A DNA stretch of 64,000 nt. Source: Misgurnus anguillicaudatus (lineage: Eukaryota; Chordata; Actinopteri; Cypriniformes; Cobitidae). The position numbers were made by a program, and so were the translations under genes. Below are positions 43,656 through 56,011 of the stretch, one piece after another; within the stretch, counting starts at the first letter, position 1, and the number at the start of each line of letters is the position of its first letter. The notes below the pieces were generated by a model. The model was not told the origin of the DNA. It did not search any database and saw only the letters and a program-made list of their open reading frames with translations. The stretch is from positions 29,166,501 through 29,230,500 of the forward strand of contig NC_073358.2 in the NCBI RefSeq assembly GCF_027580225.2, given 5' to 3'.

Positions 43656-45578
43656 CTGGAGTAAAAAATAAAAGCAATATATATAAAATCTATAAACAAT
43701 CAACAGAAACACATTTTTTTTTCAACACGTATCAAGTATCTCGTTTTTAAACAGTACTGTCAGGATCTTATTTCTGCACCTGAACTGATCTCTGTTACAC
43801 AAAGGAGAATAAAGACCTGCAGTGCGACGAGGAGTGTCTCCGCCACATTATCTCCTGCCAGTCAGCACAAAGAAAGATTACTGCCCGCAAAACACACCTG
43901 AGACCATGTGCTTTCCCCCGTCTGCCACTAAAATAAAGGACCTGATTGGATTAGCGTAAGTGTGTTGATGTATTTCACTAACACAGAGCTCGACTACAGT
44001 CGTTCAAGAATGCAAACCATGCGCCGCTCACCAAATACTCAAGGATGTGCATTCTTTCACTAGAAACATCCGCTTTCCTCCCTCTTCCTCTTTCTCTCAC
44101 AATGCACAATCTTTATTCTAAGGACATCGCTAATAAGGCGAATAAAGAGAAGATTTAAATGTATATGTGTGTGATTTAATGTACAGTAGTTCGCTGAGCA
44201 TCTGTGTCATTACTTGCTTTAACGCTCATAGCCTCCTATCATCGGCGACTCTGTTATAAATCATAGGTGATCATTATTCAATGGGCAGCATCAGGGTGCA
44301 GAATGAAAGACTATCAGTTGAGATGATTTACAACTCGGGGATGGTGTTCATTAAGACAAAAAAACCCTGAATCATTTGTAAGGTCACCGATTTCAATGCT
44401 GGCTAAGAGGACGAGCGCAAATGAAAATGCCCTCTGAGATCCTCCGAAAATGGAGGCTCTGATTCTGCTGACGATAGACCTCCCTGCTTGTGGTCCAGAA
44501 TAAAGCGTTGTAAAGAAAGAGAGAGTGAGAGAGATTATAACTCCATCCTGAGGCGGTTTACCAGAGCATATGGGTTTGCGGTAAACTCCTGGCGAGGCGC
44601 CAAAGATGCCACCTTTACGTTTCCCTCCCCGAAAACAACTTCACTAACCAGCCGACGCAGCAAATGCGAGCAAAAATATAACATTCGTGGCAAATAAAAC
44701 AAAAGATTTTCCTGTAAAACGCTGCCTCTTGCACCTAGATTGCTAATCTTGGTGGCGCCCAGAGAGCTCTTCAGTTGGAGTGGGGTTGAGACATCGGCCT
44801 CCGCAGCTTTCGTGAGAACTTGCCTCAGCTGCAAATGAACTGTAGACGGATTGAACTCTATAAGAAGGTCCTATAATGCCACGCATTCTGGAAAGTTACC
44901 CTTTTTTTAGACGTAGTAGCTTACTGTACGGGTTGCAGCAAGCACACAGAGCTTTGCACATCAATGGCAGATATTTAACAAGCGTATGCCAGTTTAAACA
45001 AGCAAACAGTTATGTCTATTCTTAAAACGTCTATGGCACAAGGTCATCTCTTAGGTAAAACCTAAGCTGTACCGCTGTACAATGAAACTTAAAATGTACT
45101 ACAGTATAAAATGACAGGTAATGTCCAAGTTTAAATAAATGCCTTTTCTGACATATCATTTCTGACTCGAAGCTGGGACTGGAGGAATGATATGAATGTG
45201 TTAAAACTTCAGAGGTGAGAAGCCAGCGTTCAATACCTAGATGAGTGAACAGTTTACCGTTATTTAAGAGCAAACGTTTTGTTTCAGAGTTTTGGAGCTC
45301 CGTTCAGAATCTGTGAAAAGTTTTGACTGATGTGAACTTTAGCTATAATGACAGATATGTGCATATGGCTTTGACTGGCAGAAAAAGAGTTTTAGGACTT
45401 TTCGTAACAGTTACAGTAACTGGAATCCCTTTTTTTTCAGTTTGCAGTCTTAAAAATGTGTCAAGCTTAAGCCTAAACTTAACTGTGTGAACTGAAAAAT
45501 ACAAAAAAACAAACTAATAAAACAACAAAATCGAACAAATTAATAAACAGAGTACCGTGTTGGTGATAAAGTATATAT

Positions 45579-45825
45579 GAAGAGTTTCGTTGCAAAACGA
45601 GATAAATACGTTTTTAACATTTTTGTCAAACATGTTTATTATTATGTTATCATGTTATTATTTTGTTTTATGATGCTACTTAGCTGTATTTTTTAAGTTA
45701 TGAAGGTTTAAATCAAAACAAACCAACTGCAGTTGAATTGATATTAATTGGAATGCCCAACCAAATAATGAGATTTTTGAAAAATTAAAAAAACGGAATT
45801 ATCTCGTTTTGCAATGAAACTCTTC
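45579..45825. mobile_element. Small fold-back element related to E
   Basis: Starts GAAGAGTTTCGTTGCAAAAC and ends GTTTTGCAATGAAACTCTTC; the outer AGTATATATG and its mirror extend the symmetry. 247 bp, no ORF. The end sequence resembles E (TTTGGTTCCAAAAC) with consistent changes, so it is a sister family. Confidence 0.8.
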
Positions 45826-46108
45826 ATACTGTATATATACTACTGTTTTTCTGATGTTTTGTTATGGTATTCACTTTGCATACAGAATTATTGTCAAGTT
45901 TTTCTGTACTTTATATAACACTGAAAAGGTGTGTTCAACGTTTGGAAAATTATCTTTTATAAAAAAATAATAAGCAATTTACTTAATATTTACAAAAATA
46001 TAAGACATTTACATAAAGTGCACCTATTTCATTGCTTAAAAACATAGTTATTTTGTGTATTTGGTATAATACAATGTGTTTGTGTGGTTTATGGTTAAAT
46101 AACACACT

Positions 46109-47551
46109 GGGTTTCTTTCACTAAGCATGTGAGCACGAATTTGTTTGTGAAATGTGTATTTGGATGTTTTAACTAACAAATCATGAACCAACAAAAACTT
46201 TCATACTAAATTTTCTTTTAAATGTTTGCAAAAACGTAAGAACAACTTAGACCACACGTGCACAATAATCATGAACAATGAAAAAGAACCCTATAATATA
46301 TATTTTTGTTATATATGGATCATTCTACAGAAATGTCAATGTTTCTATCCCTAGCCTTAACAGAATATTACACTTGAAAACCCTTTAGGGTTACTATTTT
46401 TTTTATTTTAAAATAAAACAATATGTTATTTGAACAATTACACGTTCTTGAGCCATCAATGGAGCAATATTTGATTTTTATTAATTAATTAGAATTCCAA
46501 GCACCACAGAAGTGCTGATCCCCACAGTCATGTACAAAGGGAAAATGCTTTATTTTGAGATCAAAAACAGTGTTTTCTTCCATTTAATGTACAATGATGT
46601 GTCCATAACGATCAAATATATGATGTAAATGACATTAAAAATACAAAATTCCAAATAAATATTATAAAATATATAATTAAAGAATTGGTCCCCTGGAGTT
46701 GTGTCACTGGTGTTACCGTTTAACAAAAAAAACTCTTATTTTTAAATAAAAATCACAATGACGACATCACTTGACTTCCTCCATTCAATTTCCTGGAGAT
46801 CTGTGAAGAGAAGCCACTGCCTCTTTTCAGTTATCAGAAATCTTTTCATTTATCTCATGATTTCATATGGAGCTTTAAGTTTAAGTCACTGGTATGACCT
46901 CCTTTATTGTTTGGGAATTGCAAAAAACTAGTATACAAATTGATTAAACTACTTATTTTGATTTGTTGTGTCACTGGTGTTACTGTGGTTTTTTTCTTTC
47001 ACATTAAATAAAATCTTTACATATGACATGAAGATAATTTTAAATTCATTGAATTCTGCTACACTTAAGAATTAAGCTTTAAGGCTGAAAAAAAAAATAA
47101 AATTAATATTTCATAAACACCTTTAATATTGCTAAAGAAGTAAGGTAACACCAGTGATAAAAAAATGGTGTATGCAGTCTATAAGTACATGCACACAAAA
47201 AATAAAAAAATCATTAAGCTGTCATTTATGTGTACTCATAAAGTCAAAGAGTAATCTAATAATGTGGTCTAAGTTTAATTGTTAGAAAAGCAAAAATCAA
47301 TTTTAACGTCGTTTCTGTAGAATGACATTAGCGTCAAAAGGAAAAAGAACCCTATATATCTTTGTTACATATTTTATATATATATTTTACCTTGTTCATG
47401 ATTATTGCGTATGTTTTCTTAGGTTTTTGCATACATTTAAAATAAATTTTAGTATGAAAGTTTTTGTTGAATCATGATTTTTAAGTTAAAACGTCCATAC
47501 GCACATTTTACGAACAAATTTGTGCTTACGCATGCTTAGTGAATGAGACCC
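46109..47551. mobile_element. Fold-back element with long arms and an inner nested pair
   Basis: Left arm GGGTTTCTTTCACTAAGCAT and TTTCATACTAAATTTTCTTT mirrors the right arm ATGCTTAGTGAATGAGACCC and AAAATAAATTTTAGTATGAA. Inside, CATTCTACAGAAATG near 46321 is mirrored by GTTTCTGTAGAATGACATT near 47312, suggesting a second element nested in the first. No ORF. Confidence 0.7.
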
Positions 47552-47579
47552 ATTATTTTCCACATACCATACATTTTTG

Positions 47580-48022
47580 TAGCTCCAGATATCCTGCTTT
47601 CCTCAAACGCTCTGATTTTGTACAAAACTCGATTTGAAAAGCTCTGTGTCCTTGACTGGCCTGCTAATCTGTACGTTGTGATTGGACCAAATACCTCTGA
47701 CGTCAGACGGAAATGTGAAGCTCCTTGTTTGAAAGATTCATGCAAAAATGCAATGCTAACAGAAGTTAACTTACAGGCTGTGAGTCTGAAACGGGAGGAA
47801 TTATGATAATGTCGGTCTTGGATACATCACCAATCCCAGGAAGTAAACTGTTCCCTACAATCCGTGTGTTTGTTGTAGTCCAAGAAAAGACATTTACGTT
47901 GGAAACGATAACTCAAGTCATCATTTACTTTGGGGTTTGTACCTTTTGCATATCGTTAACATGTACACTTACACACCAAAGGAAATGTAAAAATGTGAAT
48001 CAGACGATAGTTCCTTTTTAAT
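47580..48022 (-). repeat. Dispersed repeat, inverted copy of 10564-10985
   Basis: Inverted relative to the ophn1 copy: AAGTTAACTTACAGGCTGTG, GAATTATGATAATGTCGGTC, CAATCCCAGGAAGTAAACTG and AATCCGTGTGTTTGTTGTAG match its complement in reverse order. Frames here are not conserved between the copies, which argues against a gene. Confidence 0.75.
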
Positions 48023-48768
48023 GAACTAAAGCTGCTGGTTCACACAGTGGTCCTCATCAGGACCCAGATTTGATACTGGATATCCAAAGGTGACCCCACA
48101 AATTGGTTTATATTAATATGCTACAAAGTGCAAATACTTTATTACAACTGATTACTTTTTAATATGAGCATTTTCCCATCTGTCAGTAACTCTATCCGTT
48201 TTTTCATGGTGGACTGTCGTATCAAAAGCCACACAAGCTCATTATTTTTGCAAAACCTGTTTACTACTCATACCAATAACTGGCAATAACAACAAACCTG
48301 ACCACAAAAGAAGTGAAGAAGGGAAACAAAAAGAAGTGCGCTAGCGTGACAGTCTGAGAAAGTGAAGAACCGAAACGATGCATTTAGTTGTAAATTGATC
48401 CGTGGCGCCATTTGAGTCCGAAAGGTGAAACTATTCAAGCGCTTTCGCATAAACAGGATTCAAACGTGTCAGAGAAGAGGGCTGGAGCGTGTAGTCATCC
48501 GCCGCCATCTGCTCTGTTCAGTAGCTCGCTTACCGCAAAACAGCTGTACTGCGTGATGGATTTACAACCACACTCGTGTGCTGTCTACTGTTTGTTTTGT
48601 CAAGCTTTTTATGTTTAAGTAACTAAACATTACACAAATACAAACAAATCAAATAAGTGCATCCTTAACACAAATGATTTGTATTAAAAACGTAATGCAC
48701 AGTGGAGCTCATACGTGATCGATATGATTTGTGGATCTTTGTTTGTTCATACAGCATAGTAAGTGCGT

Positions 48769-48771
<3 letters not shown>

Positions 48772-48804
<33 letters not shown>
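48772..48804. repeat. (GT)n microsatellite
   Basis: About 16 perfect TG units in ar intron 3. Confidence 0.95.
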
Positions 48805-48805
<1 letters not shown>

Positions 48806-49259
48806 TGATGGGCTCTGTACTTAAGTTGTAACAAAAGACTGCATCACTCTAAAAACAAAACATAGCAATGAATAAACAACATAACACCATAAACAACAAA
48901 CACCTATGCCTAAACAACAAGCCATAAGTCACAAGGTTTACAGACTGCGTGAAAGCTGTGGTCTGTTTTTTTTTACCTTTACTGTACTGTAATGTACTAA
49001 AAGCCGTGTCACACACTTTATCCAGCAAAGAGCATAATTTTTGTCCTGCGCCCATATATTTAAAAAGTCACATTAATGTTTTCATTTTTAAAAAATGTGC
49101 ATATTAAATAGTAATAAAAGGACACATTAAATTAATTTAATGTCAAAGCAAACTTTGCCCAGTCTAAAAAAAAGAATTAACATCAGAAACATGTGGCCTG
49201 GTTTGGTCTTCGCTGTTGGGAGTCTTGGAGAGGGTTTTAAATCTATTTACAAGCCTTTT

Positions 49260-49680
49260 GTACTCTTTTACTAGACTCCAACATCCTCACTGAAAGACCA
49301 TCTACAATTCATCTACCAATGGAAAGGATTTTCAATCACTGGCAATCTACCCAAGCCAGATACATCCCAGGAGCTGATTGAAAGACACTGCAGGAAGTCT
49401 CCAAGAATCTAAAGATGACATCTATAGATTTATAGTCCGATCTTGGCTCGGACAAAGTCGCAGAGCAAGAGTCAAGCATCCTCAAGAGACGGCATTGCTT
49501 TGCCCTGTATGTGACACTCGCGAGGAAGATGAATGTGAGGACATCTGTTAAAAAGCTGAGGCTGAACTTTAAGTAGACCTTAAATTTGATACGTCCTGTC
49601 AGGAGGAGTGGGCAAAAATTAATGAAAAAATGGTAGGTGTTACACTGACAAATTACAAGAAACACAAGCTATATACTGTA
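49260..49680 (+). pseudogene. Decayed coding-like remnant, possibly LINE reverse-transcriptase end
   Basis: One + strand frame reads LGQSRRARVKHPQETALLCP and VCDTREEDECEDIC before a stop; the CPVCDTREED pattern resembles the Cys-containing tail seen after some fish LINE reverse transcriptases. Flanking sequence is broken by stops. Weak identification; it could be unrelated. Confidence 0.25.
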
Positions 49681-50299
49681 TTTGTTCCCTAGTTCAGCTC
49701 CTGTCAATGAGAAATACCTTCCTGACAGATCATTCGTTTCAAACTCAAATCGAATCCATATGAGTGTCAGTGTTTTGATGATGCAGTCTAAAAAAATATA
49801 ATTTCCAATTCGTTACATTAACACATAGTTTGTAAGAGGAATTCAACGTGGCACTAAACAGCTCTAAACATTTTTGGAGACTGGAAAAATATCTCCACCC
49901 AGCCCACATAAATATTATTCTATACATTTCATTATATAGCCAAAATATAATGCTGTAACCCAGAGAAGGAGCTGTACTTTCTCTCTGAACATATCTACAC
50001 CTACACAAAGACCCTGACGACAAAACCAAAGGTTTGAGTTAAACTGTCTCCAGACTCAAGTCACTTTTTTGTCTGAAAACTCTCAGGGCGTCTAGTGAAC
50101 TTTATATAATTCTGAGATTTTAAGTCAAACTTTAGGCCGGATAACTGCGGCCCAGGTCCAGCGGCAGAGCAGATCTGTGATCTGGCTGACAAACCAAAAC
50201 GACTTCACCTTTTTTAAACTTGAATTAAAACATTCACGTGTCAGGGGAGGGAAACAGCGAGATGTGTGTGTCGTCTGACACCGCACACTTTCGTCGCGT

Positions 50300-50322
50300 A
50301 CACACACACACACACACACACA
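50300..50322. repeat. (CA)n microsatellite
   Basis: About 11 perfect units in ar intron 3; the long - strand frame 50125-50454 crossing it is an artefact. Confidence 0.93.
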
Positions 50323-51559
50323 AAATTGTGCTAAAAATGTGACATGGTGCATCGGCGTCTGATAATTACAGCCCTGATGATACCCACCGTCCCCTGCAGT
50401 GCTATAAACTGCTCCCGAAAAATCAGTAGCCGGATTTACTGTCATTACACACAAAAAAGTACTTTAAAATACTGAACCACAGCTGCACCTGTCATGAAAA
50501 AAAACTTAAATGAGGCTTTCCTAGGACAGCCTTTCTTCTTAAGCTTCTTTTATAAATAATGATTTTAAAGATTATAATTTAAAATTGCCAATGTGTTTGG
50601 CTAATACACGTTAATTAGAGGGAAAGAAAAACTACACAAAGCAAAGTTTGTGCCATGTGTTTTTACTTAATTAGTCCGTTTGCTCTGTCTTTTGTTAATT
50701 TATGGATACATCTGAGTTAATGTTGTTGTGTTACTGTTCTGTAAGTAATTGTCCCAAAGTCTTATTTTACAATGTGATAGCCTGTAGGCTTTTTAATTCA
50801 ACAGGGGTATTGACAGTCCAGGCTTTTCTGGGCTAAAGTCTTGAATATATGAGCCTTGGCCCAAACCTTTTTTGTCATTTCTCTCTTTGCGCTGGGTAGA
50901 GCATTTATCTTCTTTAGCGATAATTTACGTAATTACTAAAATGCACTTTTTTCGATTTTTATAGACATTTTGTTCAGGGTTTTCAGCACCTGCCAAATCT
51001 AACATAATATATTTAGGTAACATAGCATGCATGCAAAGTAGTGACAATGAGAATATTATCAATAGAAAGAATAAAAATAGCATATACACACAGCTAAATC
51101 ACGATTAATTTCAATGTTTGTGTTAAAACGCTTATAAAATGTATATAGTTAGATGACAATTCCATTGATTCCAAAGCATGTTTTTGCAATTCCATTTTGC
51201 TCATTTTTTGAAACATTAGTGGAATGATAAGTTACAATCACTGCATGAAAAGTGGAATTTTCGTCAGAATGTGGCACTGTAGATTGCTGTGAAACTCCAA
51301 GTTTACGACTGCGCACGACAATTTGCAGCCAACACCGAAAACTGCCGTAAGTTGTCAGAAGTTGACGTGGGTCTAGCTTGGAAGTTGTCCCCCCTTCCCC
51401 TAATTCTAGGGGAGGCTTTAACATGTAAATGAACATGCTGTGAGCTATACAAATGCAAATCAGGGTAGCAGCTGGGGGAGTTTTACTCAGGTAACATTCT
51501 GAGAGGTTTTAATCTTTGATTTTAAGAAAATCTTTGGTATCAGTAAAGCCAAATTACAG

Positions 51560-52292
51560 ACTCTTAAATTTTAGTTTGAATTTATTTATTTTTAAAGTAT
51601 GCTACACGGTTAACACATTGTCTTCATGATGTAAACATCACTTAATATTTTGAGTTATGGACATTTACTTAAAAATCTTAGTTCATTTAACTTTTAAGTG
51701 TATAAAATTAATCAAACTAAAACATTCAAGTGAATGAATTTTAGCAGGACATGTTGTAAGGAACACCCATAATCCTTTGTCTCAGAATATTACGATTATT
51801 TAAGCTTTTTTACAGAATTAAGAACTAATAAGAACTTTAACTACTTAAATATTTGTTAAAATGTCATAGAGGTTTATGCTCTAATATTATTCATGTTGTT
51901 TAGTTTAAAATGATAAATTACCATTTTTGTAAATGAAAGTCCCCGTTCAGGTGATCAGTGTTTATTGACATAAACAACACATTGTATTGTATTGTGTTTC
52001 AGTGGAGAATCAAGTTTATTTAATGACTGACTAAGTCATAAGTTTTGTGTTATAATACCATTTATAACACTAAGAGAATTATAATTATACATTAATTAAA
52101 AATATAATTTTTTTCAACTCAGTTAACTAAGTGGAGATGTTGGACAGAGTAATTCAAAATCAACTTTAAGTTTAATGACAATCATTTATCAAACTTTTCT
52201 TCACCATTTATCACAATACTTTCAAAATATTTTTTCCTAATAATTTTTAAACTATCCCTTTAAGTAGATTCAATTTCTCCAGGCTAACAGTG
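51560..52292. mobile_element. AT-rich repeat inside the CACTA element (inverted copy of 24550-25294)
   Basis: Blocks CAGGTGATCAGTGTTTATTG, GTTATAATACCATTTATAAC and TGTTGTAAGGAACACCCATA match the complement of the ophn1 copy. The right boundary CTCCAGGCTAACAGTG reads CACTGTTAGCCTGGAG on the other strand. It occupies the position where most of the transposase should lie. Confidence 0.55.
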
Positions 52293-52505
52293 TATATTAA
52301 TTACTCTGTATGTAATTAGCAATAACCAATGTTAGGTAAAAAAGATACACCAAACTATTTATTTCAACAATTTTAATTGTTTTAACAGTTTTAATCAGGC
52401 TCAATTTGTGCATTCTATGCAAACACCATCAAACAACATGTTAAACAACAAAATGTCTGTCCGGATGGGAATGAAGCAAGGTAACTTGTGCAATTACATC
52501 ACAGC

Positions 52506-54128
52506 TCAAATACTGTGCATAGTGGCATGACTACAGTTTATTGAATTCACATACTGGTAATCCTGCCATACTTGTCCATCATTTACATCTCCTAACACAC
52601 CCTTTGGCAGTTCCCGCTTTCGCCTTTCATCTAATTTCTCTTCAAATCCAAGTCTTTTAACAAGTCCTCCCAGAGACTGCACAACACTCTTGTAACAGTA
52701 AGAATGTATTGGATGGACATACTCTTCACCGCTCGAATATGTAGCCTTTCTTAGCAAGGCAGAGCCATATTTCTTCCTTAATGCAGACCTCTGCTTTGGG
52801 TGATTGTAGAACGGGATGTGACCACAAGTCCTGCAAACCTTTGTACCATCCCGTCTGCGCTCATAGGTTTCAGTAAGCATGTACACTGTCATACATTTTG
52901 GACAAACCACATACTGTAAGAAGTCGTCACGGAGGATACCAGTCAATTTCATCATGGCCAAAAGTTTCATCAACAAGTGTTCTGTTTTTTCACTTCTGGA
53001 CTGATCACTTCCATGCTCCTCCCCATCTTGTATGCAAGGATAGGCTTCAGTCTGCTCCTCAGCAAGGATTTCCCCCTCTTCATCCACATAGTCATCCTAT
53101 GGAAATTTAAAGGACATATTTAAAACACATGCAATGCACATACTCAGCACCACCATTAGACCATTAGAGATTGAAAAGTCCATCATGAATATGGCCATTT
53201 GAGATTGAAAACCCCATCGTTAATATGGTCATTTGAGATTTAAAAAGAACTTAATTAATATGGTAATTTCTCATCAATATGGCCATTTGAGTATGAAAAG
53301 ATTTGAAAACTGTAGTTGGAAAAGATCATGTGCATCTCAAACAGCTAGCTCTATCTTAGTGCAATGAACCAGTTAAGTTCTTTGTGGGAACTTCATCCAC
53401 TTCAACTTCATGTTAGTTTTTTTTTATACTTTATAAAGTGTGTTTATACTTTAGTTGCTTTCATTAGTAAACTAACAGAAATTTGAGAGTGGAAAACAAT
53501 AATGTGGGTGAAACATGTTAGGTTTTCCCATTTTAGCTCTGGATTAGCATGTAATGAACTTTATACTGGTATATCCAAATGTAATTTCATGCTTACCACA
53601 CAACAGGAGATGTCCAGGAAAAGATGAATGCTTTGTTCATCTGCTGTTTCATCTGAAAAACAACAAACAGAAGATACCGTTATGCATTATAACGCGATAT
53701 TCCTATTTAATTATAAATTAATTTATACTATTAAAATAACAACAACAGTGATAATCAACCACATTTAACTAGACCAGGGGTCTCCAACCTTTTTGTGAGC
53801 AAGGGCTGCCACAATGGATAAAACATGCTGGATGGCTACTTTTTGATATAGCATACTCAAAACGTTTTTGTTTAACTTGTTGATTTTATTTTATTTTACT
53901 TGTTGATATGTTTTAGTATTGTTTAAAATGTTAACATACGTAAAGCAAGCCAAGCTTATATAAAAATATGTAATTATGCTCACCGTTGTCTGAACTGCAA
54001 TTCGCTGGGTGCATTTCTTCAAATTCTTCAATCACTTTTTTTTCTGGGTCCTCGGATTGCACTTTCAGATTCACTTTCACCAATCTCTCTAACTCCAGTA
54101 AAGTTATCCTCCGGGTCTTTACACATGA
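52506..54128 (-). pseudogene. Truncated CACTA (tnp2-type) transposase gene, three exons
   Basis: Three exons join in frame with good splice sites: 53984-54128 (TRRITLLELERLVKVNLKVQ...), 53597-53652 (ETADEQSIHLFLDISCCV) and 52506-53096. The last reads VVCPKCMTVYMLTETY, KVCRTCGHIPFYNHPKQRSA, LLRKATYSSGEEYVHPIHSY and GVLGDVNDGQVWQDY. Two CxxC pairs plus GxLxDVxDGxVW are the signature of tnp2-type CACTA transposases, which cut and paste their own element. About 260 codons remain and the catalytic core is absent: TGA at 52506-52508 follows a possible donor (GTGAAT at 52545-52550). The upstream start is not identified; the exon may begin at 54128 or earlier. Confidence 0.75.
53097..53596 (-). other. 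Intron of the CACTA transposase with short tandem repeats
   Basis: Carries four imperfect AATATGGCCATTTGAG repeats (about 53189-53292). Splice sites are AG at the 53097-53098 side (CCATAG) and GTAAGC at 53591-53596. Confidence 0.6.
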
Positions 54129-54270
54129 CTGGATAGCAGCAGGCTCTGTACGTTATCTGACCTGACGTAGTCCTTTTGGATTTTTTCTCCCAAACTCCAT
54201 TTTTGAAATAGCGCTTTCTGTGGTCAAAATACTGTGTATGACACAGGTCAGTGTTGCAATGTTCACAGAA

Positions 54271-54764
54271 GCGCCCATAGATATGTATATAAAGGCTAGA
54301 TGGCTCAAGGCGGAGTCCCTAACGGCATCACCTGGCGGCCATCTTACGACAGGGCGCTCGCTCACTCGTAGCATTGAGTTTAATGGTGCAGGTACTTTTA
54401 AATGACCATAACTTGCTCAATTTTCTACCGATTTTCAAACGGTTTGGGTTTTTACAAACGTTATTAACGTGGCTATAATTCTGGATGCTTTAACATGTTT
54501 CATGAATTTATTTTTTATTTTTAGTATAGGTATGCAGTGTCATAGGTACATCTTTGACGTTTATAACAAACCAAACCGTTTGAAAATCGGTAAAAAATTA
54601 AGCAAGTTATGGTCATTTAAAAGTACCTTCATCATTAAAACTCAATGCTACGAGTGGGCGAGCGCCCTGTCGTGGGATGGACGCCAAAATGCGGACGTTG
54701 CACTCAATTGGCCAGCAGCGCGGACGAGCCATCTAGCCTTTATATACATATCTATGGAAGCGCC
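54271..54764. mobile_element. Fold-back element between the two CACTA genes
   Basis: GATATGTATATAAAGGCTAG at 54281-54300 is mirrored by CTAGCCTTTATATACATATC near 54733-54752; TCAAACGGTTTGG and ACCGATTTTC inside mirror GAAAATCGGT. Arms are about 230 bp. It lies between the first exons of the divergent genes, where their promoters would be. Frames inside mirror each other and are artefacts. Confidence 0.82.
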
Positions 54765-54815
54765 AAGGTCGTTTCTTCAGTCTTGGGACTTCCATCTTTC
54801 AACTGACAGCACACT

Positions 54816-56011
54816 GTGTTGATATCACACAGAGCTCCCGGCACATCGCGTTTGTTGTTTATATCATACGCATGCGCGCACGTCTCACAAGATTTTCCTT
54901 ATATCAATAACCTCGCGTGTGATTGGAGGAGCCCGACAGGCTTCTCGCCTTCGTCCAATCGCGTGCGAGGTCATGGCCACGGCTCACACAGCAGTACAAG
55001 AGGAACATTAAGCGATGTTTGGTTGGGTGTTTGTAACTCTCCAAGAAGAGAAGACGGGTGCACAATCCCAAGATTGCGGTAAGAATGATTTTATGTAAAA
55101 GCATATTTTTAAGTAGCCCAAGCTGTGTGTTTTATTGCTTAGAGGTGTTTTTGTATTGTAATTTTTAGGAGGCTGTACGGCGTCTCTGAGGTACACTGCA
55201 GGCGCTTTGAACCAGAGCAAAGGTAACGTTACGATTTAAAGAATATGCTTTTATTCTTGTATAAGGAAATAGGTACGTTAATAGATCCGATCTTAAACCC
55301 GCACATCTTGTTTTCACAGACTAACGTCGCCTCATAACGAAGCCGTGACCTTCTATTTGGTTGGGGCTATTTTAGCAAGTCCACATTTAACTGCTGAGAA
55401 TGACGACATTGTTTGTAAGTATAACTTCTAATGTTTTTCCTCATTTCTTGTTTAATTGTACCGTGACTCTGTTTATTAATACCAGTCTCGTTTAATTGTT
55501 TTCCAGCTGCCTGTAAGACGTATTATGAGTCGGTTCGCCGGAGCTTCAGATACAAACAACCTGAACTCGCATCGCGGGCGGAAAATGCGAAAAGTTTAGC
55601 TCGGAGTCGACCCAGAAGAAAAAGTGTAAGATTTATTATATTAGATCAGTTTTTTGTCAATGTGAGTATTTTTCTGGTCACTTATTGTCTTTATTGATTA
55701 TATTACAGTTGCTGTAAGCGAGACGATGTGTGCTGGCTGAGGGTGAGATGGACATTTGTAAGTGCGCCACCATAGATCTCATGTCTGATGAAGACGGCAT
55801 TGTTGACGGGGTGACTGGATGGATTGTGCGGCCACCGCCCTCTCGCAGCCTGGAACTCTCCGAGCTCTGTGCCACGCTGCAATTCAGATTAGAGGCGATA
55901 CCAAAGTACAGGGGAACTCACCATATATGCCTGCAAAAGCGACTTTTTTTTACAACGTTTTTGAGTTTTTTTCTTTTTTCAACACTTGATAACTTTGAAA
56001 AAGATTTTTAG
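54816..56011 (+). CDS. Second gene of the CACTA element, function unknown
   Basis: Spliced gene divergent to the transposase. Exons that keep frame: ...55078 (DGCTIPRLR), 55169-55222 (RLYGVSEVHCRRFEPEQ), 55320-55414 (LTSPHNEAVTFYLVGAILAS, ...ENDDIV), 55507-55623 (ACKTYYESVRRSFRYKQPEL...) and about 55719-56011 (LMSDEDGIVDGVTGWIVRPP, ...ELCATLQFRLEAIPKYRGTH). Stop TAG at 56009-56011; AATAAA near 56122 and 56148. The last junction needs a weak donor (GTGTAA at 55624) or acceptor (TAAG at 55718), so it may be damaged. Basic Arg/Lys-rich middle, acidic then GWIVRPP end. I recall similar ORFs accompanying fish EnSpm elements, but assign no function. The start codon is uncertain. Confidence 0.6.

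Larger units (their letters stand above)
43656..51238 (-). other. ar: ar intron 3, first part (toward exon 4)
   Basis: 43.7-45.5 kb is largely unique sequence without recognised elements; overlapping frames at 44488-44834 lack domains. 45579-45825 and 46109-47551 are fold-back elements, 47580-48022 is a dispersed repeat, 48772-48804 and 50300-50322 are CA/GT repeats, and 49260-49680 has a decayed coding-like stretch. No AR DNA-binding-domain exon was found. Confidence 0.6.

Noticed and set aside
54271..54822. Frames at 54153-54405 and 54469-54822 as genes
   Set aside because: They lie in, and partly mirror each other across, the fold-back element.
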